A stretch of 64,000 nt of DNA from Plotosus lineatus (taxonomy: Eukaryota > Chordata > Actinopteri > Siluriformes > Plotosidae). Shown here piece after piece: positions 11,650-23,567 of this stretch (position 1 is its first letter; each line of letters opens with the position of its first letter). The stretch is from assembly GCA_024760905.1 (NCBI GenBank), contig CM045733.1, positions 31,772,001 through 31,836,000 on the forward strand, read 5' to 3'. Below the pieces are notes generated by a model. The model was not told the origin of the DNA. It searched no databases and saw nothing but the letters and a program-made list of their open reading frames with translations. A program made the translations under genes and the position numbers.

Positions 11650-13820
11650 CACAATAGGACTGAGAATTACTGTACTTGATAAAAAATTGTCATTGTATAC
11701 CCAAATTGTGTAACTCTACGAAACTTTTATGGCTTCGTGTCCTGTCGGTGTTTAAATGAATCTAAGTAAAGACATAACCTTCACTGATGGTGTGCTTTTA
11801 AATTAAAATTATATTATTACAGCAGGCTCAGTACAAACCTATGCCAAGCCAAAAAAGTAGCGGAAGGTACAGCATATACTGCTGGGCTGCTGTAATAATA
11901 CAATTTTAATAGTCCAATCTCACAGTGTTAAAGAAGCTTTAAAAAAGATTTCATGTATTAGGAATTTGATCCAATCTAACACTGTCATCCTTGTCCAAAG
12001 TCTCACCTCTGGCAGAAATTTCAAGTTCCCACATGACCGTTATACACAAACTAGAAAAGCAAACAATTGCTACGAAAAAAGTACATAGCACCTCCTGTTG
12101 GGCTTGTTGTAATACCGCACTTTCAAAATATTTCACATTGTTAAAGGAAAAAAAACACTAAATAATAATGTAGTGCTACTTGAGCCATACCCCACCACTC
12201 CAAAAAAAAAAAAAGGTCAAAACAATCCAATGGCAAAAAATATATATTCTATGATAGAGGTTAAAAAAAAACTGAAGGTAATGGTGAAGGTAATTTGTGA
12301 CATTGCTTAAACTTGACTAGACTTGACTGACATACTTTGGTTAGTGACTTAGCTGAGCTCTCTGGACTGATAGTTGCTCCAAATTACCTCTAGCATTTAC
12401 TGGCTGGGAAATGTATATGATTCAGCCGTATACATTAAACACAAATATGTTTATGTACACCTTTTTTTATTTCTACATCTAATAGCACAATGCAACATTT
12501 CAGTAAAAAAAAAAAAAAAAAAATCATAGACAAATTAAAAAGAAACAAAAATACCTGCCGTGTTTTCACAAGGAGGTTCAGCTTTAAAAGAACGACACCA
12601 CCAGTAATGCTAATTCTTGGGAATATTTGATGACTGTCGGTACCTGAGAGAGCCAGTATGTTACTGCACAAACAGGTCATTTCATAAAGAGAGTACAGAA
12701 ATACCCTACAAATCTGAAACACACAGATATTAAACAACACAATCACTTTGAAGCGATGAATAGCTGACTGGCATTTGCTAATACAGAGCACCCACACAGT
12801 CCAATTATACATTCTAAACCCTTTTTATTTCTCACCCTCAAGGGCACATGGTCGAGAGTCTCTAAGTGAACTGGATGGCCTAAAGTTGACGTGAGTCAGG
12901 AGCATCCTACTTAAAGTTCTGAAGGATGTTCAGAATGTCGTCGCAAGAATAATGGTCCTGGGTTCACAGTCACTCATCACAAGGAGGCACAACAACCTGT
13001 TTTACCATCACATGACTTCCAAACGTGTGGCTTTCCAGAATTGTCTTTAAATCTTGAGAGCTTGTTTCAATGCCGTTGATCTGAGGCCAATTACTGATGT
13101 GAAAATTGAACCAAGACACTTATTCAGTTGGGTATGCAGGAAAGGATTTGGGGGGAAAAACAGGGAAAAGGAAAAGAAACCAAATGTTCCTATTCAGCCT
13201 CGTCCAACACGCCATTTAAGTCTGACTTTAAACCTCACCCGGCCTGGTCCCAGTTTGGTGGAATAATTAGGTAGAAAAAGTTGAATGGCCACCTCTTGAA
13301 TTCGATCCTGTTCAATCAGCAGGGGAAGGAAGGCGATTGTCTTTGTTGCTGCCATCACATCACATCACTTGTTATGATCGGACTGTTTTTGATTGGTGCT
13401 TGTGAAAGAGATAACATTTTATTATGAATGACGATGAAAAACAAATGTATTAGTTGATTGGTTAATACTACATATGAACTGATTTGCACATGTACCAGTG
13501 ATGACATCATCAATCTGTTATAGGTATATCAAGTAATGTGCAAAAGTTTTAGACACCTTTTTTTGTTTTTTTTTAAACTAAACTTTGCTATAGATTTTTA
13601 TTTTGTAATTTGTATACTAGTAAGTTAGTACAACTACTTTAGATTTCCAAAAATAATGCTTACTCTCAGATCGAACACTGATGTTACGTTCATAGTACTC
13701 AAAATATCCATATGCTCAGATATTATTTTCAAAATCAATAGTTTGGTAATTTGTGTAAAGATACAAAAAAATTATTAATTCATTTCTGAAACCAACATTC
13801 AAACCCCAGCCAGTGCACAG
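11650..13820. other. mostly unique sequence, possible 3' UTR of the neighbouring unidentified gene
   Basis: Holds two similar short blocks about 240 bp apart: 'gtacagcatatactgctggg' near 11867 and 'gtacatagcacctcctgttg' near 12080. Both are followed by a c/ttgctgtaata-type motif, so a degraded unclassified repeat is likely. A 125-codon minus frame at 12435-12812 is AT-driven and not protein-like. No other gene seen. Confidence 0.35.
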
Positions 13821-13823
13821 TTA

Positions 13824-13977
13824 TTACCAGACTGGTTTCAGTGATGTCCTGAGAATCAGACCTTGGTGTGTCGATGAAGTTGAGGCTGTATTTATATTGC
13901 TGAGGTCAGCAAGTAAACCAACATACACTCCTCCATAGTTCTTTCTCTTCTCATCTTCAACAGAGGTATCCTCAGTC
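13824..13977 (-). CDS. possible terminal exon of an unidentified gene
   Basis: Behind a good acceptor (GTGCCATTAG) there is a 50-codon open frame on the minus strand. It reads TEDTSVEDEKRKNYGGVYVG, LLADLSNINTASTSSTHQ and LRTSLKPVW, then TAA. The charged start followed by KNYGGVYVG looks like real protein, not repeat translation, and no repeat is recognised here. An AATAAA hexamer lies about 220 nt downstream at 13597-13602 on the same strand. I do not recognise the protein. It may belong with exon-like segments at 14950-14974 and 18235-18355. Confidence 0.42.
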
Positions 13978-14064
13978 CTAATGGCACAGACAGAGTGAAT
14001 GTAGTTGAGGCGGGGACACAATATAATGTGTTTGTCAATTATTTAAAAAAAAAGTGTGCTAAAA

Positions 14065-14220
14065 TTTTAATTTCATTTTCTGAACGCTTTTTCCTTTATT
14101 AGGGTCATAGAAAGGCACATTCCAGCAGACACCGGGCAAAAAGCAGGGTACACCCTGAACAGCTCACCAGGCCACTGCAGGGCCATCACTCATATACACA
14201 CACAATCACACCAATGAGTA
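14065..14220. repeat. Mermaid-like SINE fragment
   Basis: Retains only 'tttctgaacgctttttcct', 'agcagggtacaccctgaaca' and 'gctcaccaggccactgcagg' blocks of the SINE body. The tRNA-derived end is missing. Confidence 0.55.
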
Positions 14221-14612
14221 GTGCTCTCAGACATTAGTTATGAACGATCATGTGCAATTACACTGATTAAATATATTATTGTTTTAAATCATCTCATTTT
14301 TTCCCCACGCTGCAAACTGACTAGACAAACAGACAGGCCGAACTAGACGACATCATTTGGTAATGAACAGACTGACTGCAAATCACAAATCATCCAAATA
14401 CAGGCTAGTGAGGAAAATATTAAAACAACTGAAAATTGTGGATCTTGCCAAGGGCAAGTGGCTTTTGATTTGATGGGACTTGTTTTGAAAGCCACTTCGT
14501 TATATATTTCTACCCTCCTACTGAGAAGTGTGATTTGCTGATGTCTGACATATCTTCAAGCACTGCATGCCATAAACTCAAAGGGACTTATCAAGCAAAG
14601 ACAAGCAAAGTG

Positions 14613-14613
14613 A

Positions 14614-14647
<34 letters not shown>

Positions 14648-14680
14648 TGAGAGAGAGAGAGCGAGAGACAGAGAGAGATT
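14613..14680. repeat. (GT)n(GA)n compound microsatellite
   Basis: About 20 nt of GT units followed by about 45 nt of interrupted GA units. It lies in a predicted intron of the unidentified gene. Confidence 0.95.
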
Positions 14681-14949
14681 GATTCTTGGAACTGTTTAGA
14701 GAATAACAGCAGAAGCTGAAGTGCTGAGTTGATCGACATGCAGTTCCAGGTAACCTCAAGATCAACTGATCAACACACAATGGCTTTCGAGAACATTCTC
14801 CCACCTCCTCTACATACCTCTTTCATAATTTCCCATGAAGAGATTTGAATGCTGGGAGGATAGAGTGACAATGACGCCAAACTCTTTTTAAATAGACACT
14901 GACCAGAACCTAGAAGCATTTTTTTTTTTTTAGTTTAATATTTACTTAC

Positions 14950-14974
14950 TTGCCTTTTGCAGTTTCAGGTTGAC
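14950..14974 (-). CDS. possible 25-nt microexon of the unidentified gene
   Basis: Flanked on the minus strand by a strong acceptor (TGTTTTTCTCTGCAG) and a strong donor (GTAAGTAA). If one base is carried in, it reads QPETAKGK and hands two bases to the next exon, joining in frame to TEDTSVEDEK at 13977. The match of phase and composition is the reason for calling it. At 25 nt it could be chance. The 21-nt alternative with a GC donor (AAAAG then GCAAGT) does not keep phase. Confidence 0.3.
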
Positions 14975-15147
14975 CTGCAGAGAAAAACAGTCATCAGGTT
15001 TTTTTTTTTTGGCCAAACCAAAACAGCAGCACATGGCAATAAAATTTAGAGGGGTGTCATGAATGACTGCACAGAATAATACAACTACAATACTCAGAAC
15101 AAGAAAACCTATAGAAATATATTTGGTCTGGTGTTCACTGTGATATA

Positions 15148-16736
15148 CAAACTGGATTCCAAAAAGTTTGGGACACTACACAAATTGTGAATAAAAACTG
15201 TGAACTGTAAAAACTATGATGTGGAAGTGTCCAATTTCAAAATTTTATTCCAATTAGAACATAGATGACAGGGTCAAAAGTTTAAACTGAGAAAATGTAA
15301 CATTTTAAGGGAAAAATCTGTTGATTTTAAATTTCATGGTGTCAACAAAAATCTCAAAAAAGTTGGGACAAGGCCATTTTCACCACTGTGAGGCATCCCG
15401 CTCTTCTTCTTACAACAGTCTGCAAACGTTTCGGCACTAAGGAGACAAGTTTCTCAAATTTAGAAATAGGAATGCTGTCCCATTCTTGTCTAATACGGGC
15501 CTCGAACTGTTCAACTGTCTTGGGCCTTCTTTGTTGCACCCTCCTCTTTATGCTGCGCCAAATGTTCTCTATAGGTGAAAGATCTGGACTGCAGGCTGGT
15601 CATTTCAATACCCCAATCCTTTTCCTACACAGCCATGATGTTGTAATTAATGCTGCATGTGGTCTGGCATTATTATGTTGAAAAATGCAAGGTCTTCTCT
15701 GAAAGAGATGATGTCTGGAAGGGAGCACGTGTTGTTCTAGAACCTGAATATACCTTTCTGCATTGACGGTGCCTTTCCAGATGTACAAGCTGCCCATGCC
15801 ACACACACTCATGCAACCCCATACCATCACAGATGTAGGCTTCTGAACTGAGCGCTGATAACAACTTGGGTTGTCCTTGTCCTCCTTAGTCAGAATGACA
15901 TGGCATCTCATTTTTCCATAAAAAAACCTTCAAGTCGTGATTCATCTGACAGTTTTCCACTTTGCTACACTCCATTTTAAGCAGAGAAAACGCCTGCACT
16001 TCTGGGTCCTGTTTAGACATGGCTTTTTTGTACTGTAGAGTTAGTTTCAGCTGGCAACGGCGGATGGCACGGTGGATTGTGTTCACCGACAATGGTTTCT
16101 GGAAGTATTGCTGAGTCCATTCTGTGATTTCCTTTACAGTAGCATTCCTGTTTGTGGTGCAGTGTCATTTAAGGGCCCGAAAATCATGAGCATCCGGTTT
16201 GGTTTTTCGGCCTTGACCCTTAAGCACAGAAATTGTTCCAGATTCTCTGTATCTTTGGATGATGTTATGCACTGTAGATGATCACAACTTCAAACTCTGC
16301 AATTTTTAGCTGGGAATCACCTTTCTGATATTGCTCCACTGTCTTTCTCTACAACATTGGGGAAATTGGTGATCCTCTACCCATCTTCACTTCTTAGAGA
16401 CACTGCCACCCTGAGAAGCTCTTTTTATACTCAATCATGTTGCTAATGGACCTCATTAGTGGTAATTGATGATCTAGCGGTTCGTTATAAGTGCAATTGA
16501 CTTTTCCAGCCTCTTATTGCTACCTGTCCCAACTTTTTTGAGATTTGTTGACACCATGAAATTTAAAATCAACATATTTTTTCCCTTAAAATGATACATT
16601 TTCTCAGTTTAAACTTTTGACCTATCATCTATGTTCTATTTGGAATAAAATATTGAAATTTGGCACTTCCACATCATTGCATTCATTTTTTATTCACAAT
16701 TTCTCTGGTGTCCCAACTTTTTCGGAATCTGGTTTG
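15148..16736 (-). mobile_element. Tc1/mariner-type transposon with about 210-bp inverted repeats
   Basis: TA-flanked. Ends are CAAACTGGATTCCAAAAAG on the left and the inverted CTTTTTCGGAATCTGGTTTG on the right. The inverted repeats extend about 210 bp, through a block containing 'gttgacaccatgaaatttaa'. Length 1589 bp is typical for Tc1-like elements. It encodes a minus-strand transposase remnant. It interrupts a predicted intron of the unidentified gene. Confidence 0.9.
15354..16290 (-). pseudogene. Tc1-type DDE transposase, disabled
   Basis: Minus-strand segments show an HTH-side fragment (SVNTIHRAIRRCQLKLTLQY), then the catalytic core SVMVWGCMSV, FQHNNARPHAA and PACSPDLSPIENIWRSIKRR. The order matches the DDE pattern of Tc1 transposases. 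It is broken by a frameshift near 15900 and by a TGA at 15600-15602, where the usual Trp before PACSPDL would stand. Downstream of that stop the frame stays open to about 15354. Confidence 0.85.
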
Positions 16737-16739
16737 TAC

Positions 16740-17740
16740 TGTAAATACTGTGCACCAGCCAGATGGGAAATATCAGGCGGTTTCAGCTTCCTACTGGTGA
16801 AGACATCCAGTCATTCACTCGGGCATTATACATAATACACTGTTAACCTTCTACTGACTTATCACAGAGAACCGTGGCATATCAGCTGGTGAGAAAGAGT
16901 CTATGTTGTGAGGATGATGCTGTTAAATTTCATATTGTGCATCATTGAGTCTTTAGCATGCACTAAACCAATCAACACTTGATGTGCCTAGCACAGGATT
17001 TGACGATTGTTTATTTATATCCTAATTATATGCTAATTGATGAAGACTTTTTTAAGCTAAGGGTAGGATGAGGTGAATTTGAAAGCTGTGGAGTTGCCTT
17101 CACATATGTCTTACACATCAGTCATAAGGAAAATACTTCAGGTCTCCAAGTGAAATTGGGCCATACAAAAGTGATATGACTGTTGTAAGAAAAAAAAATC
17201 CTCACATGATATTCATGTGATACTCAACTGACATACAACCATTACACAGCTCAACCTAACACTTTTATTCAAATGTCATAAGATACATGTGTGTGTATAT
17301 AAGAAAATGTCTTGGGTTTAATATCGGGGCACGTCAGCTGACCTAAAAAGTATATGAAATTAGTTTGTGTCAAAGCACAGGTCTAATTACTGTAGGAATT
17401 ACTGTACTGTATTTAAAACGCCATGACAACAGACCTGCTGTATACCTGTTGTGCATTGTATTTCACAAAAGTTTTAAGAAAGCATTTTTCTAGGGAAGTG
17501 AAATAAATCAGTTTAAAATTGATAAAATGAATAAAATAAAGTGACTTCATGAGGAGTTAAACATGTTTTATCAGAATTACAGTACATAAAATGCAGCATG
17601 ATAATTTTTCCCCCAAGATTATGAATAAAGGCAGAATGAATCACATAGCATCACATGTATAATATATGTAAAGTGTATAATGCAGTCTAGTGTCAGGCAG
17701 CACACAACAGAACTAGACCCAGAACAGAACCAGGCATCAG
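16740..17740. other. non-repetitive AT-rich sequence, nothing certain
   Basis: No convincing exon or repeat. An acceptor-like site near 16890 on the minus strand (CTTTCTCACCAG) was examined, but no frame continues from it. Confidence 0.35.
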
Positions 17741-17750
17741 AAGCATTTGT

Positions 17751-17751
17751 A

Positions 17752-17808
<57 letters not shown>
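17751..17808. repeat. (GT)n(GA)n compound microsatellite
   Basis: About 18 nt of GT units followed by about 36 nt of GA units. It abuts the possible exon at 17816. Confidence 0.97.
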
Positions 17809-17809
<1 letters not shown>

Positions 17810-17815
17810 TTGTAC

Positions 17816-17899
17816 TGAAGCAGTGTTTAGATTGCTGTCAAACTCTTCCAGTATGTTTCTCATGAGCAAATGGTCTGGATTCTCACGCTTCCCCCAGTC
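17816..17899 (-). CDS. possible exon of the unidentified gene
   Basis: An open minus-strand frame reading DWGKRENPDHLLMRNILEEF then DSNLNTAS. It is not low-complexity until it runs into the adjacent (CT)n array. A phase-0 donor GTACAA is present, but the acceptor (GTGCTTGAG) is poor and the frame stays open for 13 further codons upstream (VFVYMSMYVLE), so the left edge of the protein segment is uncertain. No family recognised. Confidence 0.25.
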
Positions 17900-18234
17900 C
17901 TCAAGCACGTACATGGACATGTAGACAAACACAGTCAAAGATTTACAAAAAAATTAGCATTTCATTCATTCTCCAGACCCATACACACACACACACACAC
18001 ACACCCTATCCTCGATCAATAAAGTTTTTTCTGTTTGAAATAAATGAGCTTATGAAGTAAGTTGAAGACGGCTCCATAAACCTGTGCACCTTTGAAATGT
18101 TTTATAGTCATAGACATTCACAAGTAACATCCTCTTCCACAGTGAGGAGAGCTGCAGGGAAATCTTCATAAAAAGAGATCACAAAAACACAAACACATAG
18201 AGAGAGAGTTAGTCACTGAGGTTTGTACACTTAC

Positions 18235-18355
18235 CTCCTTCCGTGCTGGCTGCTGAAGAATTTCTACATCCCATCTCTCAATGTGCACAATGAACACCAG
18301 TATAAATAACAACACCGGAGATTGAGAGAGCTTGAAATGGGAATCTCCGAGAGAA
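18235..18355 (-). CDS. possible membrane-spanning exon of the unidentified gene
   Basis: Bounded by a good acceptor (TTTTTTTCCTTATAG) and a consensus donor (GAG then GTAAGTG). Only one frame is open across it: SLGDSHFKLSQSPVLLFILV then FIVHIERWDVEILQQPARKE. The middle is a plausible membrane helix followed by a charged amphipathic stretch. It ends in phase 0, as the DWGKREN segment at 17899 would need. No family recognised; it lies outside recognised repeats. Confidence 0.4.
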
Positions 18356-19791
18356 CTATAAGGAAAAAAAAACAATGCACAGAATGTCTAAATACAGGAA
18401 TAGAGGGATGAGCACAGACAAGAAGATGAATGTAAATGAATGAGGAGGACAGAGAAGCACACTGTAGAAGAGACAGCTGCTTCTGAGCTGCTGTGACTAT
18501 TACAAATCCCTCCACGGGGTGGGGGGGGGGTGTATTACAGCTGGAAATGAAGAATTGAGATGTAGGTAAAAGAGGTATTCTTTTGCCTTGTCAGAGTTAC
18601 CAAGGTAACGAAAAATCAGATTCACTGTGCACCACAATAGGTAGCATTTAAAAGCTGCAACTTTATGCAGGAATCATAGCATTAAAGACTAACATTTCCT
18701 TATCACAGGATATTTCAAAGTTTTCAGTTAAAATCAAAGGGGGAATTGTTAACTCTATGGAAAGATTATGAAAAATTGAACTTAACAGCCAAACAACTAC
18801 AGTGCTTTTCAATTTCTGACATTTTTTGCACATTTGTCGGTCATTCCTTTCAGATCAAGCAAACCTAAACATTATACAAAGATAAAACACAAGTAAACAC
18901 AAAATGCAGTTTTCAGTGCCAATTGCATTTATTAAGGGGAAAAAACCCATCTGAACCTACAAGGGCCCATGTGAATAAATAATTGCTCCCTAAACCTAAC
19001 CATGAACCACCTTTTGCAGCAGTAACTGCAGTCAAGCATTTGCGATAAGCGGCAATGGGTCTTTCACATCGCTGTGAAAAGCCCATTTTGGCCCACTCTT
19101 CTCTGCAGAATTGTTCAAGATCAACCAGATTGGATGATTTTCAAGCATGAACAGCCTTTTTATGGTCATGCCACAGAATCTCAATAGGGTTCAGGTCAGG
19201 GCTTTGACTAGGCCATTCCAAAACCCGCATTTTGTTCTTTTTTAGCCATTCAGAAGTGGACATGTTGGTGTGCTTCAGATCATTGCCTGGCTGCAGAACC
19301 CAGGTGCACTTTACCTTGAGGTCTCGAACTGATGGGCGAACATTCTTCGCCAGGATTTCTTGATGCAAGCAAGCATTCAACAAGGTCAGAGAGCGAGATG
19401 ATGCCGGAGGAATGGAGGAGAAGTGTGCTTGTGCCCATTTTTAATAACAAGGGAGATGTGCAGAGTTGTGGCAACTACAGAGAGATAAAGTTGATGAGCC
19501 ATACAATGAACCTTGTTAAGGAGAGGAATGAAGGTTAGCCTCAGTAAGACAGAATACATGTGTGTGAATGACAAGGTTACAGGGAGCAGAGATAAAGAAA
19601 GTGGAGAATTTTAAGTACTTAGGCTCAACAATCCAGAGCAACTGAGAGTGTGGAAAAGAGGTGAAGAAACGTGTGCGGGCAGGCTGGAATGGTTGGAGAA
19701 AAGTGTCCGGTGTGATAGGAAGGTATCGGCAAGAATGAAAGGAAAAGTGTACAAGATGGTGATGAGGCCAGCGATGTTGTATGGTTTAGAA

Positions 19792-22554
19792 CAGGTGTCA
19801 CCAACACGGTGCCCGCGGGCACCCGGTCGCCCGCAAGGACCACATGAGTCGCCCGCGGGCCTGTTCCAAAAATAGCACATCTCATAGAGAGCTGCGTCTA
19901 AAAATTAATTTTGTTCTGTTGCTATTATTTTTTTAATCACACTTGTATGTATATAGATTTAAAAAATACTATCTTAAAAATACTTTAAGGTTATCGCGCA
20001 CAATATTTGCCTATGGGCAGTAAAGTAGAGGTTGTGGGATGTGGAGAGTAAGCTAGCGGGCGCTGTATGCACTTTCGTACCCAAAACATGGCAGAAAAAG
20101 AAAGAAAACGTATCTCTTTCACAGTGAATGGGAAGAGGAGTTCTTTTTACGACTGTAAAAGAAACCTGCGTGTGTCTGATTTGCTTGGGACGACCGTGGC
20201 GACAAGCAAACGGCACAATGTGGAGAGACATTTCAATACGTGTCACAAAAGCTACCATGATAAATATCCACCTGCAAAAGCGCCCTACGGGCAGAAAAAG
20301 CCCGTGAGCTAAAGACCGCTCTGGGTAAGCAACAGTCTTTTTACGAGGCCGGCCAAAAACTCACAAAAAGCAACCGAGAAGCCTCGCTTAGAGCTACACA
20401 TTTTCTGATCCAAGAAAAAAAAGGCATTTACAGATGGAGAAGTTGTCAAAGAAGCGATGTTATTAATTGCTAACACTGTATTTAAAGACGAGAAAAATGG
20501 AAGCGACCTAATCTCCACTCTTTCCGACGTCCAACTGGGGGCATCTACGATGGCAAGACGAGTATCAGCTATGTCCAGTAACTTGGTCGATCAGTTGGAG
20601 CAGGATCTGGCGAAGTGCAAGTGGTTTAGCCTCCAGTGCGATGAGTCCGTGGACAGCAGCAGTACAGCGCCAGTTATTGGTTTTTATCCGGATGGTGTTT
20701 AATGATTTCTCCACAAAAGAAGAACTCCTGACACTACTGCCCTTAAAGACAACTACGAGAGGAGTTGACATTTATAACACGGTGAAGGAGTTTTTCGTGC
20801 AGAAAAAGGTGCCATTGGAAAAGCTGGTAGCGGTGACAACAGGCGGGGCTCCTGCTATGGTCGGCCGACAGACAGGTTTCATCGCTCACTGTAAACGTGA
20901 CCCAGACTTCCCCAAATTTCTGCATTACCATTGCATCATTCACCAGCAGGCGTTGTGTGCGAAAGTGATCGGCTTTGGGGCACGTGATGACTCCGTTGTG
21001 AAAATCATAAACAACATCCGCTCCAAAGCAAAGCAGCACAGGATTTTCAAGGTACTATTAGAGGAGATGTCAGCAGAATATGGGGACCTACTGCTACACA
21101 CAGAAATCAGATGGCTCAGCAGAGGGACGAGTTTTGCATCGTTTTTTGTCTCTTTTGCGTGAAATCAAAGAGTTCATGCAGTCCAAAGGCGAAGATGTCT
21201 CACTGCTAGAGGACACAGAGTGGACACTTGACCTTGCATTTTTGGTGGACATTACTGGGAAACTAAACCTCCTGAACTGCCAGCTGCAAGGCAAAGGTAA
21301 GACTGTTGTCGATATGATAAGTGCTTTAAATGCATTTAAAGCCAAATGAATGCATTCTCTGCAGATTTACAGAGAAAAAAGTTCTGCACTTTCCCTCTGT
21401 GCAGTCAGTGCTGAAAGACAATGCTTCTGCATCTGAGACATTTGAAAAAGTGGCAGAAAAGTACATTGAAGTAATAAACAGACTTGGGCAAGAGTTTGAG
21501 AATAGGTTTTGTGACCTTCATCAGCTTGAACCATGTGTGTTCTTCATTTCCAACCCTTTCATGAATGGGGACACAACATGCTTTGCTGAGCAGTTAAGTG
21601 CAACGCTCAACTTGGATGCTGGACAGGTGGAGATTGAAATTATAACATTGCAAAATGATCTCCATCTCAAAGCCTACCAGGCTGCACCAAACTTTTGGCG
21701 CCTTGTTGACACAGAGAAGTACAGTGGAGTATGCACAGCAGCCATGAAGGTTGCCAGCCTGTTTGGCTCAACCTATCTCTGTGAATCAGCATTTTCTGAC
21801 ATGAACTTCATCAAAACAAACACAGAACACGCCTCACTGATGCACATCTGAGAGACTCACTCACAGTTGCAGTGTCAAGTTACACACCAGATTACAACAC
21901 ACTGGTGAACAGCATGCAATGCCAGTCTTCCCACTAACCAAGGACGGATACCAGATGTAGTCAGTGGCAACATGGTAGTGCCATGGCAAAGTTGAATTAA
22001 AATATTGAAGAATTGTGTTCAATTTAAAAAGTGTGTTCATGACATTTAAAAGTTATAATTTTGTTAAACATAACACAGACTTGGCCATTAGTTCAAAATG
22101 TGAAATAAAAAATGTATTACATATTTAAAAATATGTAAGTTGATTTTGTTTAACATTACATAATTGTTAACTTTTTGAAACATGTTGCAACATAGTTCAT
22201 GATTTGTTAACAGGGCATGTCAGTGGCTTGTGCAAATGGGATATTTTTGCTACAAATGTAGTGATGTAAGTGATCATCTGAAATGTAACAAATACTGTGA
22301 TTAATAGAGATAAAGTGTTGAATATTGATATCTGTTTCCCACCTTGTTGTCATTTTTGATAATCATTGTTAGAAATCATTAACATGATCAGTGTCTTTAC
22401 ATAGGTGAGTATTACTAATCATTATAAATAATGTATAACTAAAGGCAAACTGAGCAAATTTGTTATTTCAGAAGAGCGTATCAAACTGGTAGCCCTTCGT
22501 ATGATTCAGTAACCGTGAAGTAGCTCTCAGTTTCAAAAATGTTGGTGACCCCTG
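19792..22554 (+). mobile_element. hAT-superfamily transposon with 8-bp target duplication
   Basis: Termini CAGGTGTCACCAAC and the inverted GTTGGTGACCCCTG are flanked by identical 8-bp repeats GTTTAGAA at 19784-19791 and 22555-22562. Length is 2763 bp. Eight-bp duplications and CAGNGG..C-type ends define hAT elements. It encodes a fairly well preserved transposase gene on the plus strand and inserted into the RTE LINE fragment. Confidence 0.93.
20067..21930 (+). pseudogene. hAT transposase (ZBED/GTF2IRD2-like), frameshifted
   Basis: Plus-strand segments read as one protein. N-terminal block EKERKRISFTVNGKRSSFYD with a zinc-finger-like segment (RHNVERHFNTCH). Then AMLLIANTVFKDEKNGSDLI, the catalytic-type FSLQCDESVDSS, LEKLVAVTTGGAPAMVGRQT, FLHYHCIIHQQALCAK, LLLHTEIRWLSRG, and the hAT dimerisation region TYLCESAFSDMNFIKTNTEH. 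At least three frameshifts or premature stops were seen, near 20310, 20695 and 21130-21350, so the copy should be inactive. The family also includes domesticated vertebrate genes, but the intact TIRs and target duplication say this is a transposon. Confidence 0.85.
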
Positions 22555-23567
22555 GTTTAGAAACAGTGGCACTGAGGAAAATACAGGAGGCAGAACTGGA
22601 GGTAGCAGAGATGAAAATGTTGAGGTTCTCTTTGGGAGTAACGAGGATGGATAGGATCAGGAATGAGTACATCAGAGGGACAGCACGTGTAAGAGGTTTT
22701 GGAGAGAAAGTCAGAGAGGCTAGATTGAGATGGTTTGGACATGTACAGAGGAGGGATAGTGAGTATATTGGTAGTAGGATGCTGAGGTTGGGACTACCAG
22801 GTAGAAGGCCAAGAGGAAACCAAAGAAGATTTATGGATGTCGTAAAGGAGGACATGAAGGTAGTTGGAGTAAGAGTAGAAGATGCAGAGAATAGGGTGAG
22901 ATGGAGGCGGATGTTTTGCTGTGGCGACCCCTGAAGGGGAAAAGCCAAAAGGACAAGAAGAAGAAGCAGAATCATGTTTCCATCAATCATGACAAGTCTC
23001 CCAGGTCCTAAAGCAGCAAAGCAGACCCAAATAATCACACTTCCATCACCATGTTTCACGGTTGTCACAATGTTCTTTTATCAAATGTAGTGTTCCTTCT
23101 GCGCCAGGTGTAACTGGATGCATTTCTCAGAAAAAGTTCAACTTTAGTTTCATCAATCCAGAGGACATTTCTCCAAAAGCTTTGGGGATGATCAAGATGA
23201 TTCTTGGCAAAAGTGAGTCATGCCTTGATATTCTTTTTTTTGTCAACAATGGATTTCGCCTCAGAACTCTTCCATGGGTGCCATTTTTGCCTCATGTCTT
23301 TCTTATGGTGGAGTCATGAACATTGACATTAACTGAGGCAAGTGAAGCTTGTAGTTGTTTGAAACTGGTTTTGGATCCTTTGGGACTTCTCCGGTTAGTC
23401 TGCGGCATGCTCTTGGAGTAATTTTGATACGTCATTCACTCCTAGGAAGTGTCACCACTGTGCCATGACTTCTCTATTTATGGATAATGGCTCTGGGACT
23501 CCAGCGGACCACTGTCAAAGATTTACTAATGACTTGGTATCCTTTCCCAGACTGACAAATCTGTATA

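Larger units (their letters stand above)
19385..22966 (+). mobile_element. RTE-like LINE 3' fragment (split by a hAT element)
   Basis: The left piece contains RT C-terminal remnants (MPEEWRRSVLVPIFNNKGDV; KVYKMVMRPAMLYG). The right piece reads [32 protein letters not shown] and MDVVKEDMKVVGV, ending CCGDP. This is the conserved C-terminus of RTE-clade ORF2 with the GH.QRRD zinc-knuckle-like region. It ends in GGCGACCCCTGAAGGGGAAA and an (AAG)n tail. 5' truncated, with an internal deletion near 19530. Confidence 0.8.

Noticed and set aside
12435..12812. 125-codon minus-strand frame
   Set aside because: Composition (Phe/Leu runs over A-tracts) and absence of splice sites or a recognisable domain suggest chance in AT-rich DNA.
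16860..16900. Possible extra exon of the unidentified gene behind CTTTCTCACCAG
   Set aside because: No frame continues in the required phase; stops occur within a few codons.
20067..21930. Domesticated ZBED-type host gene
   Set aside because: Frame breaks plus intact TIRs and an 8-bp target duplication mark it as a transposon copy.
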